DNA from: Billgrantia kenyensis
GTDB taxonomy: Bacteria > Pseudomonadota > Gammaproteobacteria > Pseudomonadales > Halomonadaceae
DNA: 64,000 nt
Direction: 5' to 3'
Assembly (NCBI RefSeq): GCF_013697085.1
Contig: NZ_JACEFT010000002.1
Coordinates: 62,001 to 126,000 of the forward strand
Shown: positions 7,033-18,715 of the stretch, piece after piece
Layout of the letters: the number at the start of each line of letters is the position of its first letter
Numbering within the stretch: the first letter of the stretch is position 1
The notes under the pieces: model-generated
What the model was told of the DNA's origin: nothing
Seen by the model: the letters and a program-made list of their open reading frames with translations, nothing else
The model's database searches: none
Program-made: the position numbers and the translations under genes

Positions 7033-8136
7033 TTAAATATTTATCAACAAAAGTGCAATCACCCAGCTCACCAGCAGTAGGGGGAGCGACCAGCGGTGGA
7101 AATCGCGCCACAGACCAGGCTCCCTTGCCAGGCGCAGGGCAATGATATTGGCCATGGAACCGATGGCAAGACCGAAGCCCCCCACGTTGACGCCCCAGGC
7201 CAGGGTGCGCCAATCATCGGTGAAGCCTTCCAGCAGGATGGCCGCCGGCACGTTGGAGATACCCTGAGACAGCAGCGTGCCCGCCGTCAGTATTCCGCCA
7301 GGCCAGGTCATCAGGTAGTCGACGAGAGTCACTACGGGATCGAGACTCGCGGCGAGCCCCAATACCATGAACATCAGCACGAAGAGCAGCAGCAGCAGCC
7401 AGTCCACGTAGCGCACCACGCGCCGATGCAAGACCAGGTAGAGCCCTACGATCGCCAGGGCCGCGGGCAGCGCCTGACCGGCATCGATCAACAGCAGCAG
7501 GGGGAGGTATAACGCCAGCGACAATCCCGCCAATCCCGACTTGAGCGGCGGGGTGGAGCCAGCCGGCACCAGACGGATGGCATGGGCGGGAAAGGCAAGC
7601 GGAATGGTAGCAAGCAGCAGGGCCAGCAGGGCGATGGACAAGGGGGCCATGGCGCCCAGAAAGGCCAGGAAGCCAACTTCCGCCTGCTGCCACAAGAATA
7701 GATTCTGTGGGTTGCCGATGGGACTTGCCGCCGAGCCGGCGTTCACCGCCAGCGCCTCGAACACGATCAGCCGCCCCACCGGCAAGGTGGCCACCAGGCG
7801 CAGGCCCAGCGTCAGCGGCACTACGATGAACAACGCCACGTCGTTGGTCACCACCGCCGATAGGGCGGCCGCCAACAGTACCAGCACTGCCGCCAGGCTG
7901 CGCTCGCTGCTGGCAAACGCCACCAGATGGCGGCCGGCTCGGGTCAGGGCGCCGCTATCCTCAAGGCCGCGTGAGAGCACCATGAGCCCGGCAAGCGCGG
8001 CAAGCGTCTCCCAGTGCACCATCCGGTGCAGATTGCCGGCCTGCTCGGGCATGACCAGCAGCAGCAGTGGCAGGGCTACCAGCAGCACCTGCAGCAGCCG
8101 ATCTTCACGTAACCGCTGCCACAGCGGGCTGCTCAC
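7033..8136 (-). CDS. ArsB/NhaD-superfamily permease, YbiR-like
   Basis: A very hydrophobic 367-residue protein with about ten membrane helices. Two halves carry the ion-transporter-superfamily signatures NDVALFIVVP with SPIGNPQN (first half) and SNVPAAILL with GSMANIIA (second half), as in ArsB, NhaD and E. coli YbiR. Length matches YbiR. The start is a GTG at 8136, 28 bp after the end of mgtE copy 3, so the two are likely cotranscribed. Substrate (arsenite, Na+/H+ or an anion) cannot be assigned; position among Mg2+ transporters suggests a role in ion homeostasis. Confidence 0.8.
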   Translation of the reverse strand: MSSPLWQRLREDRLLQVLLVALPLLLLVMPEQAGNLHRMVHWETLAALAGLMVLSRGLEDSGALTRAGRHLVAFASSERSLAAVLVLLAAALSAVVTNDVALFIVVPLTLGLRLVATLPVGRLIVFEALAVNAGSAASPIGNPQNLFLWQQAEVGFLAFLGAMAPLSIALLALLLATIPLAFPAHAIRLVPAGSTPPLKSGLAGLSLALYLPLLLLIDAGQALPAALAIVGLYLVLHRRVVRYVDWLLLLLFVLMFMVLGLAASLDPVVTLVDYLMTWPGGILTAGTLLSQGISNVPAAILLEGFTDDWRTLAWGVNVGGFGLAIGSMANIIALRLAREPGLWRDFHRWSLPLLLVSWVIALLLINI

Positions 8137-8164
8137 GTCGCGGCACCCTGAGCGCTGGTCACGC

Positions 8165-9541
8165 CTAGCCCCCTGGCAGGCCCAGCACGGCGGTGGCGAT
8201 GGCGAAGTAGATCAGCACCCCCGAAGCGTCGGCGATCGAGGTCACCAGCGGCGCCGAGGCGGTGGCCGGGTCCCAGCCGATGCGGTTGAGAATGAACGGC
8301 AGCAGCATCCCGATCAGGCTGCCGACGATCACGATCAGCACCATGCTCATCGCCACCACCATGGCGATCTCGGTCCCGGCGCGGAAGATCCCCACCACCG
8401 ATACCGCCAGCGCCATGGTCAGGCCCAGGCCAATGGCCACCGCCACTTCCCGGCCCAGCAGCTTGGCCCAGTCGCGACTGCGCACGTCGCCGGTGGCCAT
8501 GCCGCGCACCATCAGAGTGGCGGCCTGGGAGCCGGCGTTGCCGCCGGAGTCGACCAGCAGCGGCAGGAAGAACACCAGTGCGATGTAGGCCTCGATGGTC
8601 TCCTCGAAGTAGGCGATGCCGGCGCCGGAGAAGATGTTGGCAAACACCAGCAGCACCAGCCACACCACCCGCTTGCGATAGAGGTCGAACAGGCTGGCGC
8701 TACGCAGCCCGCCTTCGATCTTGCCGATCGACATGCCCTTGTGCATGTCCTCGGTGGCCTCCTCCTCGGCCACGTCCATGGCGTCATCGTGGGTGATGAT
8801 GCCGATCAAACGCTCTTCATGATCGGTGACCGGTACGGCGAGCATATCGTAGCGGGCCACCAGGCGGGCGACCTCCTCCTGCTCTTCGTCCACCGGTACG
8901 CTGATCACGTCCTTGATCATCAGGTCATCGACCTGGGCGCCGGGACGGGCCACCATCAGCTGACGCAGCGACAGGGTGCCCGCCAGCTTACCCTCGGGGT
9001 CGACAACATACAGCTGGTAGACGGTTTCGGCATCCGGCGCGGTCTGACGCACCCGCATCATCGCCTGGGATACCGTCATACCGCTGGGAATGGCAACGTA
9101 GTCGGAGGTCATGATCGACCCCGCCGTGCCCTCCTCGTAGCTTGCCAGGCGCTTGAGATCCTCGCGCTCCTGCCGCGCCATGCGCCGCAGCAACCCCTCG
9201 CGACGATCCTCGTCGAGCAGGTTGAACAGATCCGCCCTTTCGTCGGCGCTCATCTCTTCGAACACGCTCAGCAGCGACTCGTCGCTCATTTCCCGGGCGA
9301 GCTCTTCCTGCAGGTCTTCGGGGAGATAGCCGATGATATGCGCACGTCGGTCCAGCGGTAACCGATCCAGCAGGCCGAATACGGTTTGATGGTCCTGCTC
9401 CTCGGCGATCTGCTCGAGGATCTCGGCAATGTCTGCCGCCCTCAGCTCAGGTAAGAGTAACTCGAGCCGTTCGCGATCATCGGCCTGATGAGCCGCCAAC
9501 AGGGCGTCTTTCTGTTCGATCAGGGTTTCGTTCAAGGACAT
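8165..9541 (-). CDS. mgtE: Mg2+ transporter/channel MgtE, copy 3
   Basis: 458 residues with N domain (about 10-140), CBS pair (about 145-270) and five-helix membrane domain (about 295-455), with the GGNAGSQAATLMVRG pore motif and SIADASG segment. AGGAGG lies six bases ahead of the ATG. The membrane part is nearly identical at DNA level to copies 1 and 2 (best over 8411-8634) although the gene is inverted and its N domain (NETLIEQKDALLAAHQADD) is clearly different. No leader ORF was found in the 156 bp between it and atpC, so regulation appears to differ from copies 1 and 4. Confidence 0.95.
   Translation of the reverse strand: MSLNETLIEQKDALLAAHQADDRERLELLLPELRAADIAEILEQIAEEQDHQTVFGLLDRLPLDRRAHIIGYLPEDLQEELAREMSDESLLSVFEEMSADERADLFNLLDEDRREGLLRRMARQEREDLKRLASYEEGTAGSIMTSDYVAIPSGMTVSQAMMRVRQTAPDAETVYQLYVVDPEGKLAGTLSLRQLMVARPGAQVDDLMIKDVISVPVDEEQEEVARLVARYDMLAVPVTDHEERLIGIITHDDAMDVAEEEATEDMHKGMSIGKIEGGLRSASLFDLYRKRVVWLVLLVFANIFSGAGIAYFEETIEAYIALVFFLPLLVDSGGNAGSQAATLMVRGMATGDVRSRDWAKLLGREVAVAIGLGLTMALAVSVVGIFRAGTEIAMVVAMSMVLIVIVGSLIGMLLPFILNRIGWDPATASAPLVTSIADASGVLIYFAIATAVLGLPGG
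8411..8634 (-). repeat. Inverted third copy of the conserved mgtE segment
   Basis: By eye this matches 1514-1890 and 2962-3338 on the opposite strand over their pore-helix part at about 97%, with a few synonymous changes (for example ACCCGC versus AGTCGC). Boundaries are approximate. Confidence 0.75.
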
Positions 9542-9635
9542 GGCATCCTCCTGACGCCGCAGAATGGTTGAATGAGGTCGACGATGACGCAGGGTCGACC
9601 GAAGTAGACTGGCTATCAGCTTAACAGATACGAAA

Positions 9636-9664
9636 ACGCCCCCCGAACACTGTTCGAGGGGCGT
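9636..9664 (-). terminator. Terminator of the atp operon
   Basis: A GC-rich stem (ACGCCCC...GGGGCGT extended by CGAAC/GTTCG, one mismatch, loop ACT) followed in the minus direction by TTTT. It lies 34 bp beyond atpC. Confidence 0.85.
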
Positions 9665-9697
9665 CGCTAGCCTTGCGACCGTAGATCGAGGGCAGGA

Positions 9698-10126
9698 TCA
9701 GCCCTTGCCGGCCTTCTTGCGCAGCTGCTGGATGGTACGCAGCTGGGCCACGGCTTCCGCGAGTTCGGCGGCGGCGCGGGTGTAATCCAGCTCCGACGAC
9801 TTCTCGTTGAACGCCTTCAGCGCATGCTGACGGGCTTCCTCGGCGGCGGCCTCGTCGAGGTCGCCGGCGCGGGAGGCCGCGTCAGCCAGCACGGTCACCA
9901 CGTCGGGCTGCACTTCGAGGAAGCCGCCGGAGACGTAGAAGTTCTCTTCCGTACCGCCTTCCCGAATGACGCGGACCGGACCTGGCTGAAGCTCGGTCAG
10001 CAGCGGGGCGTGCCCGGGCAGAATGCCCAGGTCACCCATGATACCGGAAGCGACGAGCTGCTCGATCTCACCCGAGAAGATCGCCTCTTCGGCGCTGACG
10101 ATATTGCACTTGAAGCTGTTCGCCAT
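9698..10126 (-). CDS. atpC: ATP synthase F1 epsilon subunit
   Basis: 142 residues, the normal length. The N-terminal beta-sandwich carries the family segment [16 protein letters not shown] (about 32-47) and the C-terminal half is the Ala/Glu-rich helical hairpin that inhibits ATP hydrolysis. The subunit links the gamma shaft to the c-ring. Last gene of the operon atpIBEFHAGDC, 25 bp after atpD, followed by a terminator. Confidence 0.97.
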   Translation of the reverse strand: MANSFKCNIVSAEEAIFSGEIEQLVASGIMGDLGILPGHAPLLTELQPGPVRVIREGGTEENFYVSGGFLEVQPDVVTVLADAASRAGDLDEAAAEEARQHALKAFNEKSSELDYTRAAAELAEAVAQLRTIQQLRKKAGKG

Positions 10127-10151
10127 AGCGAAGTCCCCCTGGTGGACGGCC

Positions 10152-11540
<1,389 letters not shown>

Positions 11541-11598
11541 TCAAAAACCTGCAAATGAAACCTGTTTGCCGGGAGAGCGCGGTCGCTCTCCCCGGGCG

Positions 11599-12483
11599 CT
11601 ATACGGCGGCGGCACCGCCGACGATCTCGGAAATTTCCTGGGTGATGGCGGCCTGGCGGGCCTTGTTGTACACCATCTCCAGATCGTCGATCAGTCCGCC
11701 GGCGTTGTCGGTGGCGTTCTTCATGGCGATCATCCGGGCCGCCTGCTCGCAGGCCCCGTTCTCGACCACCGCCTGATACACCTGCGATTCGATGAAGCGA
11801 ACCAGCAGGCTATCCAACAGCGCCTTGGCATCCGGCTCATACAGGTAGTCCCAGCTACCGGGACGCTTGTTGTCCTCGTCATCCGCATCGGCTCCCATGT
11901 CGGGAGAGAGCGGCAACAGCTGACGAACCACCGGCTTCTGCGTCATGGTGTTGACGAACTCGTTGTACACCACGAACAGGCGGTCGACCCGCCCCTCGTC
12001 GTAGGCGTCGAGCATCACCTTGACGCTGCCGATCAGAGCCTCGACCTCGGGCGCTTCGCCCAGGCCGCTCTTGGCTGCCACCAGGTTGCCGCCGTAGTTG
12101 CGGAAGAAGGCGCCGGCCTTGCTGCCCAGGGCGCAGAAGTCGAGCTCCGCACCCTCGTTGCGCCACACCATGGCATCCTTGATGACGGCCTTGAACAGGT
12201 TGACGTTCAGACCGCCGCACAGGCCGCGATCAGTGGAGACCACGATGTAACCGACTCGCTTCACCTCGTCGCGCTCGACCATGTAGTCGTGCTTGTACTC
12301 GGGGTTGGCGTCGGCGATATGGCCCACCACGTTGCGGATCTGCCGGGCGTAAGGCTGGCTGGCCTTCATCAGATCTTGCGCTTTACGCATCTTCGACGCA
12401 GCGACCATTTCCATGGCGCTGGTGATCTTCTGCGTATTCTTGATGCTCCCGATCTGGGTGCGTATCTCTTTTGCAGCTGCCAT
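11599..12483 (-). CDS. atpG: ATP synthase F1 gamma subunit
   Basis: 294 residues. The N-terminal helix reads [20 protein letters not shown] and the C-terminal helix [20 protein letters not shown], which together form the rotating coiled coil; the central [14 protein letters not shown] segment is [15 protein letters not shown]. It lies between atpA (68 bp) and atpD (70 bp). A slightly longer acidic loop ([15 protein letters not shown]) is present compared with E. coli, a common feature of halophilic gammaproteobacteria. Confidence 0.98.
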   Translation of the reverse strand: MAAAKEIRTQIGSIKNTQKITSAMEMVAASKMRKAQDLMKASQPYARQIRNVVGHIADANPEYKHDYMVERDEVKRVGYIVVSTDRGLCGGLNVNLFKAVIKDAMVWRNEGAELDFCALGSKAGAFFRNYGGNLVAAKSGLGEAPEVEALIGSVKVMLDAYDEGRVDRLFVVYNEFVNTMTQKPVVRQLLPLSPDMGADADDEDNKRPGSWDYLYEPDAKALLDSLLVRFIESQVYQAVVENGACEQAARMIAMKNATDNAGGLIDDLEMVYNKARQAAITQEISEIVGGAAAV

Positions 12484-12551
12484 AGCGATCTACTCCGTTC
12501 GTGGCCCTCAGAAAGCTCCAGGGCCCGCCCTTGCCGGGCGGGCCGGCGGAA

Positions 12552-14096
12552 TTACCAGCTCTGAGTGGCCTTGAACTGCTCGAGACCCTGCTTCAGCCCT
12601 TGCTGGATCTCGTCGTTGTAGTCGCCGGTCTGGTTGATCTTGTCGAGCAGCTCGGCATGCTCGGACTTCATGTACTCGTGCAGGGCACGCTCGAAGTCCA
12701 GCACCTTGCTCACGTCGACGTCATCCAGGAAGCCTTCGTTGGCGGCATACAGCGACACCCCCATTTCGGCCACGGACAGCGGCGAATACTGCTTCTGCTT
12801 CATCAGCTCGGTGACGCGCTGACCGTGCTCCAGCTGCTTGCGGGTGGCTTCGTCCAGGTCGGAGGCGAACTGGGAGAAGGCCGCCAGCTCGCGGTACTGG
12901 GCGAGTGCCAGACGCACGCCGCCGCCGAGCTTCTTGATGATCTTGGTCTGGGCCGAGCCACCCACCCGGGATACCGACAGACCGGCGTTGATGGCCGGGC
13001 GGATACCTGCGTTGAACTGGTCCGTTTCCAGGAAGATCTGGCCGTCGGTGATCGAGATCACGTTGGTCGGAACGAACGCGGAAACGTCGCCACCCTGGGT
13101 CTCGATGATCGGCAGGGCGGTCAGCGAACCGGTCTTGCCCTTGACCTCACCGTTGGTGAACTTCTCGACGTAGTCGGCGTTGACGCGCGCGGCGCGCTCG
13201 AGCAGACGCGAGTGGAGATAGAAGACGTCACCCGGGTAGGCTTCACGGCCCGGCGGACGACGCAGCAGCAGGGATACCTGACGGTAGGCCCAGGCCTGCT
13301 TGGTCAGATCGTCATAGACGATCAGCGCGTCCTGGCCGCGGTCGCGGAAGTACTCGCCCATGGTGCAGCCGGCGTAGGGTGCCAGGAACTGCATCGGGGC
13401 CGGGTCGGCGGCGCCGGAGGCAACGACGATGGTGTGATCCATCGCGCCGTGCTCCTCGAGCTTGCGCACCACGTTGGCGATGGTCGACTGCTTCTGACCG
13501 ATGGCCACGTAGATACAGATGACGCCCTTGCCTTTCTGGTTGATGATGGCGTCGACGGCGATGGCCGACTTACCGATCTGGCGGTCACCGATGATCAGCT
13601 CACGCTGGCCGCGACCGATCGGCACCATGGCGTCGATCGCCTTGAGGCCGGTCTGGATCGGCTGATCGACCGACTGGCGGGTGATGACGCCCGGAGCGAC
13701 CTTTTCCACCGCATCGCTCAGCTTGGCGCCCACGTCGCCCTTGCCATCGATGGGGGTACCCAGCGGATCGACCACGCGCCCGACCAGCTCGGGGCCCACC
13801 GGCACCTCGAGGATGCGGCCGGTACAGCTGGCCGTCATGCCCTCTTCCAGCTGCAGGTAGTCGCCTAGTACCACGGCGCCCACGGAGTCGCGCTCGAGGT
13901 TGAGCACCATGCCGTAGATGTTGCCGGGGAATTCGATCATCTCACCGAACATCGCGTCCTCGAGGCCGTGAATCTTCACGATGCCGTCGGAGACGCTGAC
14001 GATGGTGCCCTGATTGCGGGCTTCGGATGCGACATCCAGCTTTTCGATACGCTGCTTGATGATGTCGCTGATCTCGGAAGGATTCAGTTGCTGCAT
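12552..14096 (-). CDS. atpA: ATP synthase F1 alpha subunit
   Basis: 514 residues. The nucleotide-binding loop is [13 protein letters not shown] (about 170-182), and the alpha-subunit signature [13 protein letters not shown] is present. It forms the non-catalytic nucleotide sites of the F1 hexamer. The ATG start is 16 bp from the atpH stop. The C-terminal domain ends [11 protein letters not shown]. Confidence 0.99.
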   Translation of the reverse strand: MQQLNPSEISDIIKQRIEKLDVASEARNQGTIVSVSDGIVKIHGLEDAMFGEMIEFPGNIYGMVLNLERDSVGAVVLGDYLQLEEGMTASCTGRILEVPVGPELVGRVVDPLGTPIDGKGDVGAKLSDAVEKVAPGVITRQSVDQPIQTGLKAIDAMVPIGRGQRELIIGDRQIGKSAIAVDAIINQKGKGVICIYVAIGQKQSTIANVVRKLEEHGAMDHTIVVASGAADPAPMQFLAPYAGCTMGEYFRDRGQDALIVYDDLTKQAWAYRQVSLLLRRPPGREAYPGDVFYLHSRLLERAARVNADYVEKFTNGEVKGKTGSLTALPIIETQGGDVSAFVPTNVISITDGQIFLETDQFNAGIRPAINAGLSVSRVGGSAQTKIIKKLGGGVRLALAQYRELAAFSQFASDLDEATRKQLEHGQRVTELMKQKQYSPLSVAEMGVSLYAANEGFLDDVDVSKVLDFERALHEYMKSEHAELLDKINQTGDYNDEIQQGLKQGLEQFKATQSW

Positions 14097-14112
14097 GCCA
14101 TGTCCCTCAGAC

Positions 14113-14649
14113 TCAGGCGGTAAGGGCTTCGGAGAGGCGGTTCAATCGACCGCGCACCGACCCGTCGATGACGGTGTCGCCGGCGCGCAGGATGACGCCC
14201 CCGATAAGCTTCGGATCCACCTGAGTGGTAATGGAGATTTCGCGATTCAGGCGCTTCTTGAGCGCGCCGGCGAGCTTGTTCTGCTGCTTGTCGTCGAGCG
14301 CGAAGGCCGTGACCACGGTGACGTCGACACGTTGTTCATGGTCAGCGCGCAGGCGTTCGAACTGCTCGGCAATGGCATCCAGTGCCGGCAGACGCCCCTT
14401 CTCGGCCAGCGACTCGAGGAAGCGACGCCCGGCGTCATCCACCTTGGCCTCGGCCAGCTCGAGCAGCAGCTCGACCTTGCGCTCGCCGGTCAGCTTGGGG
14501 CTCGCGAACAGTTTCTGAGCATCACGCTCCGCGACGACCTGGCCGAGCTTGACCAGCATGTCCGACCAGGCTTCCAGCGCCTTGTGGTCACGCGCAAACT
14601 CGAAAGCCGCCTTGGCGTAGGGTCGTGCGACGGTTGACGTTTCCGCCAT
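14113..14649 (-). CDS. atpH: ATP synthase F1 delta subunit
   Basis: 178 residues, typical size. The N-terminal helical domain begins [17 protein letters not shown] and the conserved C-terminal segment reads [19 protein letters not shown]. It forms the stator connection between F1 alpha and the b subunit. GGAGG precedes the ATG; 12 bp from atpF. Confidence 0.98.
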   Translation of the reverse strand: MAETSTVARPYAKAAFEFARDHKALEAWSDMLVKLGQVVAERDAQKLFASPKLTGERKVELLLELAEAKVDDAGRRFLESLAEKGRLPALDAIAEQFERLRADHEQRVDVTVVTAFALDDKQQNKLAGALKKRLNREISITTQVDPKLIGGVILRAGDTVIDGSVRGRLNRLSEALTA

Positions 14650-14661
14650 GGGTCACCTCCT

Positions 14662-15132
14662 TCACAGTTCGGCGGCAAGCTTGTCGAGCAGCTTGCGGTG
14701 TGCCTTCTCGTCGATGGAGGCTTCCAGAACACGCTCGGCCCCGACGATGGCGAGTTTCGCCACCTGGGCGCGAAGCTCTTCCTTGGCGCGATTGATTTCC
14801 TGATCGATCTCGGCACGGGCGCTGGCCACCAGACGCTCGCCTTCGGCACGGGCCTGCTCGCGCGCTTCCTCGATCATCTGGCTGGAGCGCTTGTTGGCCT
14901 GCTCGAGAATCTGAGAGGCCTGCTCCTTGCTTTCGCGCAGCGTCTGGGCGGCCTGCTCCTGAGCAAGCTCGAGGTCGCGGGAAGCCCGGCTGGCCGCGTC
15001 GAGGCCATCGGCGATCTTCTTCTGGCGCTCGTGAAGCGCAGTGCTGATCGGCGGCCACACGTACTTGATGCAGAACCAGACAAAGATCGCGAAGGCGATC
15101 GTCTGCCCGATAAGCGTCATGTTGATATTCAC
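14662..15132 (-). CDS. atpF: ATP synthase Fo b subunit
   Basis: A GTG start at 15132 (AGAGGT upstream) gives 156 residues beginning with the family start (M)[18 protein letters not shown]; the frame is open to a TTG at 15162 but the extra ten residues have no family counterpart. One membrane helix (about 5-27) is followed by a long charged amphipathic coiled coil with Glu/Ala/Gln heptads to the end. Forms the peripheral stalk dimer. Confidence 0.95.
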   Translation of the reverse strand: MNINMTLIGQTIAFAIFVWFCIKYVWPPISTALHERQKKIADGLDAASRASRDLELAQEQAAQTLRESKEQASQILEQANKRSSQMIEEAREQARAEGERLVASARAEIDQEINRAKEELRAQVAKLAIVGAERVLEASIDEKAHRKLLDKLAAEL

Positions 15133-15205
15133 GGGTATGTACCTCTGACGGGTTCGTGGCAACCGGATAGAAGCGAACCGAGCGCCTCAGCGCTCGGTGC
15201 TGTCA

Positions 15206-15433
15206 TTAACCGGCAACGACGAAGATCAGGTACATCGCGATACCGACACCGATCATCGGCACGGCGTCGAGCAGACCGGCCATGATGAAGGTACGAGTCT
15301 GCAGCTGGTCACCGAGCTCCGGCTGGCGTGCAGTGGACTCGAGCAGCTTGCCGCCCAGCATGGCGAAGCCGATGCCGGTAGCCAGGGCGCTGACACTGAT
15401 GATGATGGCGGCGGCAAGGTAAACGATTTCCAT
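15206..15433 (-). CDS. atpE: ATP synthase Fo c subunit
   Basis: 75 residues: two membrane helices joined by the polar loop ARQPEL. Helix 2 carries the ion-binding carboxylate in [13 protein letters not shown] (Asp56 here). The Gln/Glu/Ser-Thr pattern that marks Na+-binding c subunits is absent, so this is an H+-type ring despite the likely halophilic host. Note the short Gly motif [12 protein letters not shown] in helix 1 needed for close packing. Confidence 0.97.
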   Translation of the reverse strand: MEIVYLAAAIIISVSALATGIGFAMLGGKLLESTARQPELGDQLQTRTFIMAGLLDAVPMIGVGIAMYLIFVVAG

Positions 15434-15498
15434 GATGTTGCTCCTAGTAGGTCAGGTTGAGGTCAGTTTGAGTACTTCGTTTGCAAGGGTTGCTTGGT

Positions 15499-16335
<837 letters not shown>

Positions 16336-16340
16336 CTACC

Positions 16341-16745
16341 TCAGGTTCGTTGGGTCGGCCGGTCACGCAGTAGCCAGGGTGTCAGCCAGTGCATGAGCTG
16401 CGCCGCCACATATGCGACAAAGAAGAAAGCCGGGTTTGAGGGGGGCGCTACGATGAACACGATCACGAACAGTGCCACCGTCAAACCGAACTTTCCCATC
16501 GCTGCCTGATAGAGGTTCATCACGCTGACTCGGGGCCGCCGACCATCCCTGACGCGCATACCGCGCCAGACGAAGTAGAGCGTGGGCAGCAGGCTGACCA
16601 GGCCCCCCATCAGGGCAGACAACACCCCCTCATGGCCATGCCGCAGGCCAGCCAGCAGCGCTACCAGCAAGGTGGCAACGCCTTGAGCCAGAAAGAGGCG
16701 GGTGAAATCCGGGCGCCGGCGCCTCATGGCAGCGTGTCTGTGCAT
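16341..16745 (-). CDS. atpI: ATP synthase assembly protein AtpI
   Basis: 134 residues from the ATG at 16745 (an ATG six codons later is an alternative; neither has a strong Shine-Dalgarno). Four hydrophobic helices are visible, the first with GVATLLVALLAG and the second with GGLVSLLPTLYFVWRG. AtpI helps assemble the c-ring and has been linked to Mg2+ supply in some bacteria. First gene of the operon, 11 bp from atpB. The frame extends upstream to 16856 but that overlaps the predicted promoter. Confidence 0.85.
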   Translation of the reverse strand: MHRHAAMRRRRPDFTRLFLAQGVATLLVALLAGLRHGHEGVLSALMGGLVSLLPTLYFVWRGMRVRDGRRPRVSVMNLYQAAMGKFGLTVALFVIVFIVAPPSNPAFFFVAYVAAQLMHWLTPWLLRDRPTQRT

Positions 16746-16827
16746 CCTGTCGACATTTCCTGCCCTGCTTCGGCAGGGTTTGGGGTGCCGGCTTGGCCGA
16801 GCGTGACACTCAGGCAAACAACGGCGG

Positions 16828-16856
16828 ATTATAGGGAAGCGCCCTTGGCCCTTCAA
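16828..16856 (-). promoter_or_regulatory. Promoter of the atp operon
   Basis: On the minus strand TTGAAG (16851-16856) is followed after exactly 17 bases by a perfect TATAAT (16828-16833). Start would be near 16821, about 76 nt before atpI. Confidence 0.65.
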
Positions 16857-16940
16857 CCAGCCAGGACGCTTTTAGCTACGATTGGACGTCGCTATGCGAC
16901 CAAAGGCGGAAGCCATTGTCGACATTCTGGGTCACATCGC

Positions 16941-17861
16941 TTAGCGGATGTGCTCGAGAATGCCGTCCAGCTCGTCGAGACTCGAATAGCGTATGGTGAC
17001 CCGTCCCTTGCCACCGCGGCCGTGCTGGATCTTGACCGGAGCGCCCAGCAGCTCGCCCAGGCGGGTCTCCAGACGCGCGACGTCAGGACTGGGAGCGACG
17101 GCAGCGGCCTTTTTCGGCTCGCCCTGAGCCAGGCGCTTCACCAAGGCCTCGGTATCACGCACGGTGAGGTCCTTGTTGACCACCTCGTGTGCTGCACGGC
17201 GCTGCTTGGCCCCGGAGAGGGCAAGCAGGGCACGGGCATGACCCATGTCGAGATCCCCGCGCTCGAGCAGGGTCTGCACTTCCGGGTCCAGCGCCAGCAA
17301 ACGTAGCAGGTTGGCCACCTGGGCGCGTGATTTGCCCACCGCATCGGCCACCTGCTGCTGGGTGAGTTCGAACTCGTCGAGAAGCCGCTTCAGCGCCAGC
17401 GCCTCTTCCACCGGATTAAGGTTCTCGCGCTGGATGTTCTCGATCAGGGCCAGGGCCAGGGCAACCTCGTCGCTGACCTCGCGAATCACCGCCGGGATGG
17501 TATCGAGCTCGGCCAGCTGGGCGGCACGCCAGCGCCGCTCGCCGGCAATGATCTCATAGCGGTCATCGCCGGTGGGCCGCACCACGATGGGCTGCATCAC
17601 GCCCTGAGCACGGATCGAGTCGGCCAGCTCCTCCAGCGCTTCGGGCTGGATATCGCGGCGTGGCTGGTATTTGCCGCGCGACAGCTGACCCAGCGGCAGG
17701 CGCTCGAGCCGCTCCTCGGCAGCCCCGGTGGCCGTCTCGGCGGGTTCGCCCGCCTCGTCGGGCAGGGCTGCCACTTCCGGCAGCTCGAGATTCTCGCGGC
17801 GGCGGGCGCCGGCACCGATCAGGGCATCCAGGCCGCGGCCCAGGGCGCGTTTTCGCGTCAT
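16941..17861 (-). CDS. parB: Chromosome partitioning protein ParB
   Basis: About 306 residues. Begins MTRKRALGRGLDALIG; the ATG at 17861 is preferred over 17867 because GAGGGA is then 6-8 bases away. The ParB/Srx domain (about 55-145) includes the CTPase motifs GKYQPRR and GERRWRAAQ; the helix-turn-helix is TQQQVADAVGKSRAQVANLLRLL; a C-terminal dimerisation domain ends LDELDGILEHIR. ParB loads on parS and spreads as a CTP-gated clamp; five parS copies are in this window at 54.2-58.2 kb. Pairs with parA (55 bp upstream). Confidence 0.97.
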   Translation of the reverse strand: MTRKRALGRGLDALIGAGARRRENLELPEVAALPDEAGEPAETATGAAEERLERLPLGQLSRGKYQPRRDIQPEALEELADSIRAQGVMQPIVVRPTGDDRYEIIAGERRWRAAQLAELDTIPAVIREVSDEVALALALIENIQRENLNPVEEALALKRLLDEFELTQQQVADAVGKSRAQVANLLRLLALDPEVQTLLERGDLDMGHARALLALSGAKQRRAAHEVVNKDLTVRDTEALVKRLAQGEPKKAAAVAPSPDVARLETRLGELLGAPVKIQHGRGGKGRVTIRYSSLDELDGILEHIR

Positions 17862-17915
17862 CAGCATTCCCTCATCACGACGAGCGGGTCACGACAGACG
17901 GTTTCACCCGCTGCA

Positions 17916-18686
17916 CTAGAGCGACAGGCGACGAATCAGTTCCTTGGCCAGCACCCGGTGGGCCTGGCTGCCGCGCGAGAAGCGCGCGTACTTGGTGACC
18001 GGCAGGCCGTGGCTCGGTGCCTCGGCCACCCGCACGTTGCGCGGAATCGTGGTCTTGAGCAGCGCTTCACCGAAATAGTCACGCAGCTGCTTGGAGACGT
18101 CCCGGGTCAGGCTGTTGCGGCCATCGAACATGGTGCGCAGGATGCCATAGATCGCCAGCTCGGGGTTCACGCTGTCCTTGATCTGCTCCACGGTGTCGAG
18201 CAACGCCGAAAGCCCTTCCAGGGCATAGAATTCACACTGCAGCGGGATCAGTACCCCATCGGCGGCGGTCAGGGCGTTGACGGTGAGCATGTTGAGCGAG
18301 GGCGGGCAGTCGATGAGCACCACGTCGTACTCAGCGGCAACGCTGGCCAAGGCCTCGGTCAGGCTGCGCTCGCGGCCTTCGGCCCGGTCGAGCAATTCCA
18401 CCTCGGCAGCGGTCAGGTCACCATTGCCGGGCAACAGCGAGTAGCCGGCGGTAGGGCAGTCGAGCATCACCTCGAGGGCGCTCTTGTCGCCCAGCAACAG
18501 GTCGAGCACGCTGCCCTCGAGCTGGTGCTTGTCGATGCCACTGCCCATGGTGGCATGGCCCTGGGGGTCGAGGTCGACCAGCAGCACGCGGCGATCCAGC
18601 GCCGCCAGGCTGGCGGCCAGGTTGACGGCGGTGGTGGTCTTGCCCACGCCGCCCTTCTGGTTGGTCAAGGCGATGATTTGGCTCAC
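17916..18686 (-). CDS. parA: Chromosome partitioning ATPase ParA (Soj)
   Basis: 256 residues from the GTG at 18686, which has AGGGAA upstream and gives the canonical start (M)SQIIALTNQKGGVGKTTT with the deviant Walker A KGGVGKTT. Walker A' and B are VLLVDLDPQG and VLIDCPPSLN. In-frame starts at 18704 (ATG) and 18719 (TTG) exist but add residues without family match. Works with ParB-parS for origin segregation. Downstream of rsmG in the usual mnmG-rsmG-parA-parB order. Confidence 0.96.
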   Translation of the reverse strand: MSQIIALTNQKGGVGKTTTAVNLAASLAALDRRVLLVDLDPQGHATMGSGIDKHQLEGSVLDLLLGDKSALEVMLDCPTAGYSLLPGNGDLTAAEVELLDRAEGRERSLTEALASVAAEYDVVLIDCPPSLNMLTVNALTAADGVLIPLQCEFYALEGLSALLDTVEQIKDSVNPELAIYGILRTMFDGRNSLTRDVSKQLRDYFGEALLKTTIPRNVRVAEAPSHGLPVTKYARFSRGSQAHRVLAKELIRRLSL

Positions 18687-18715
18687 AGGCGACTTCCCTT
18701 GCATGGAAGGCACGC

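Noticed and set aside
7541..9361. 606-codon plus-strand ORF opposite mgtE copy 3
   Set aside because: GC-rich shadow frame: low-complexity His/Gln/Arg translation without motifs, fully antisense to a clear MgtE.
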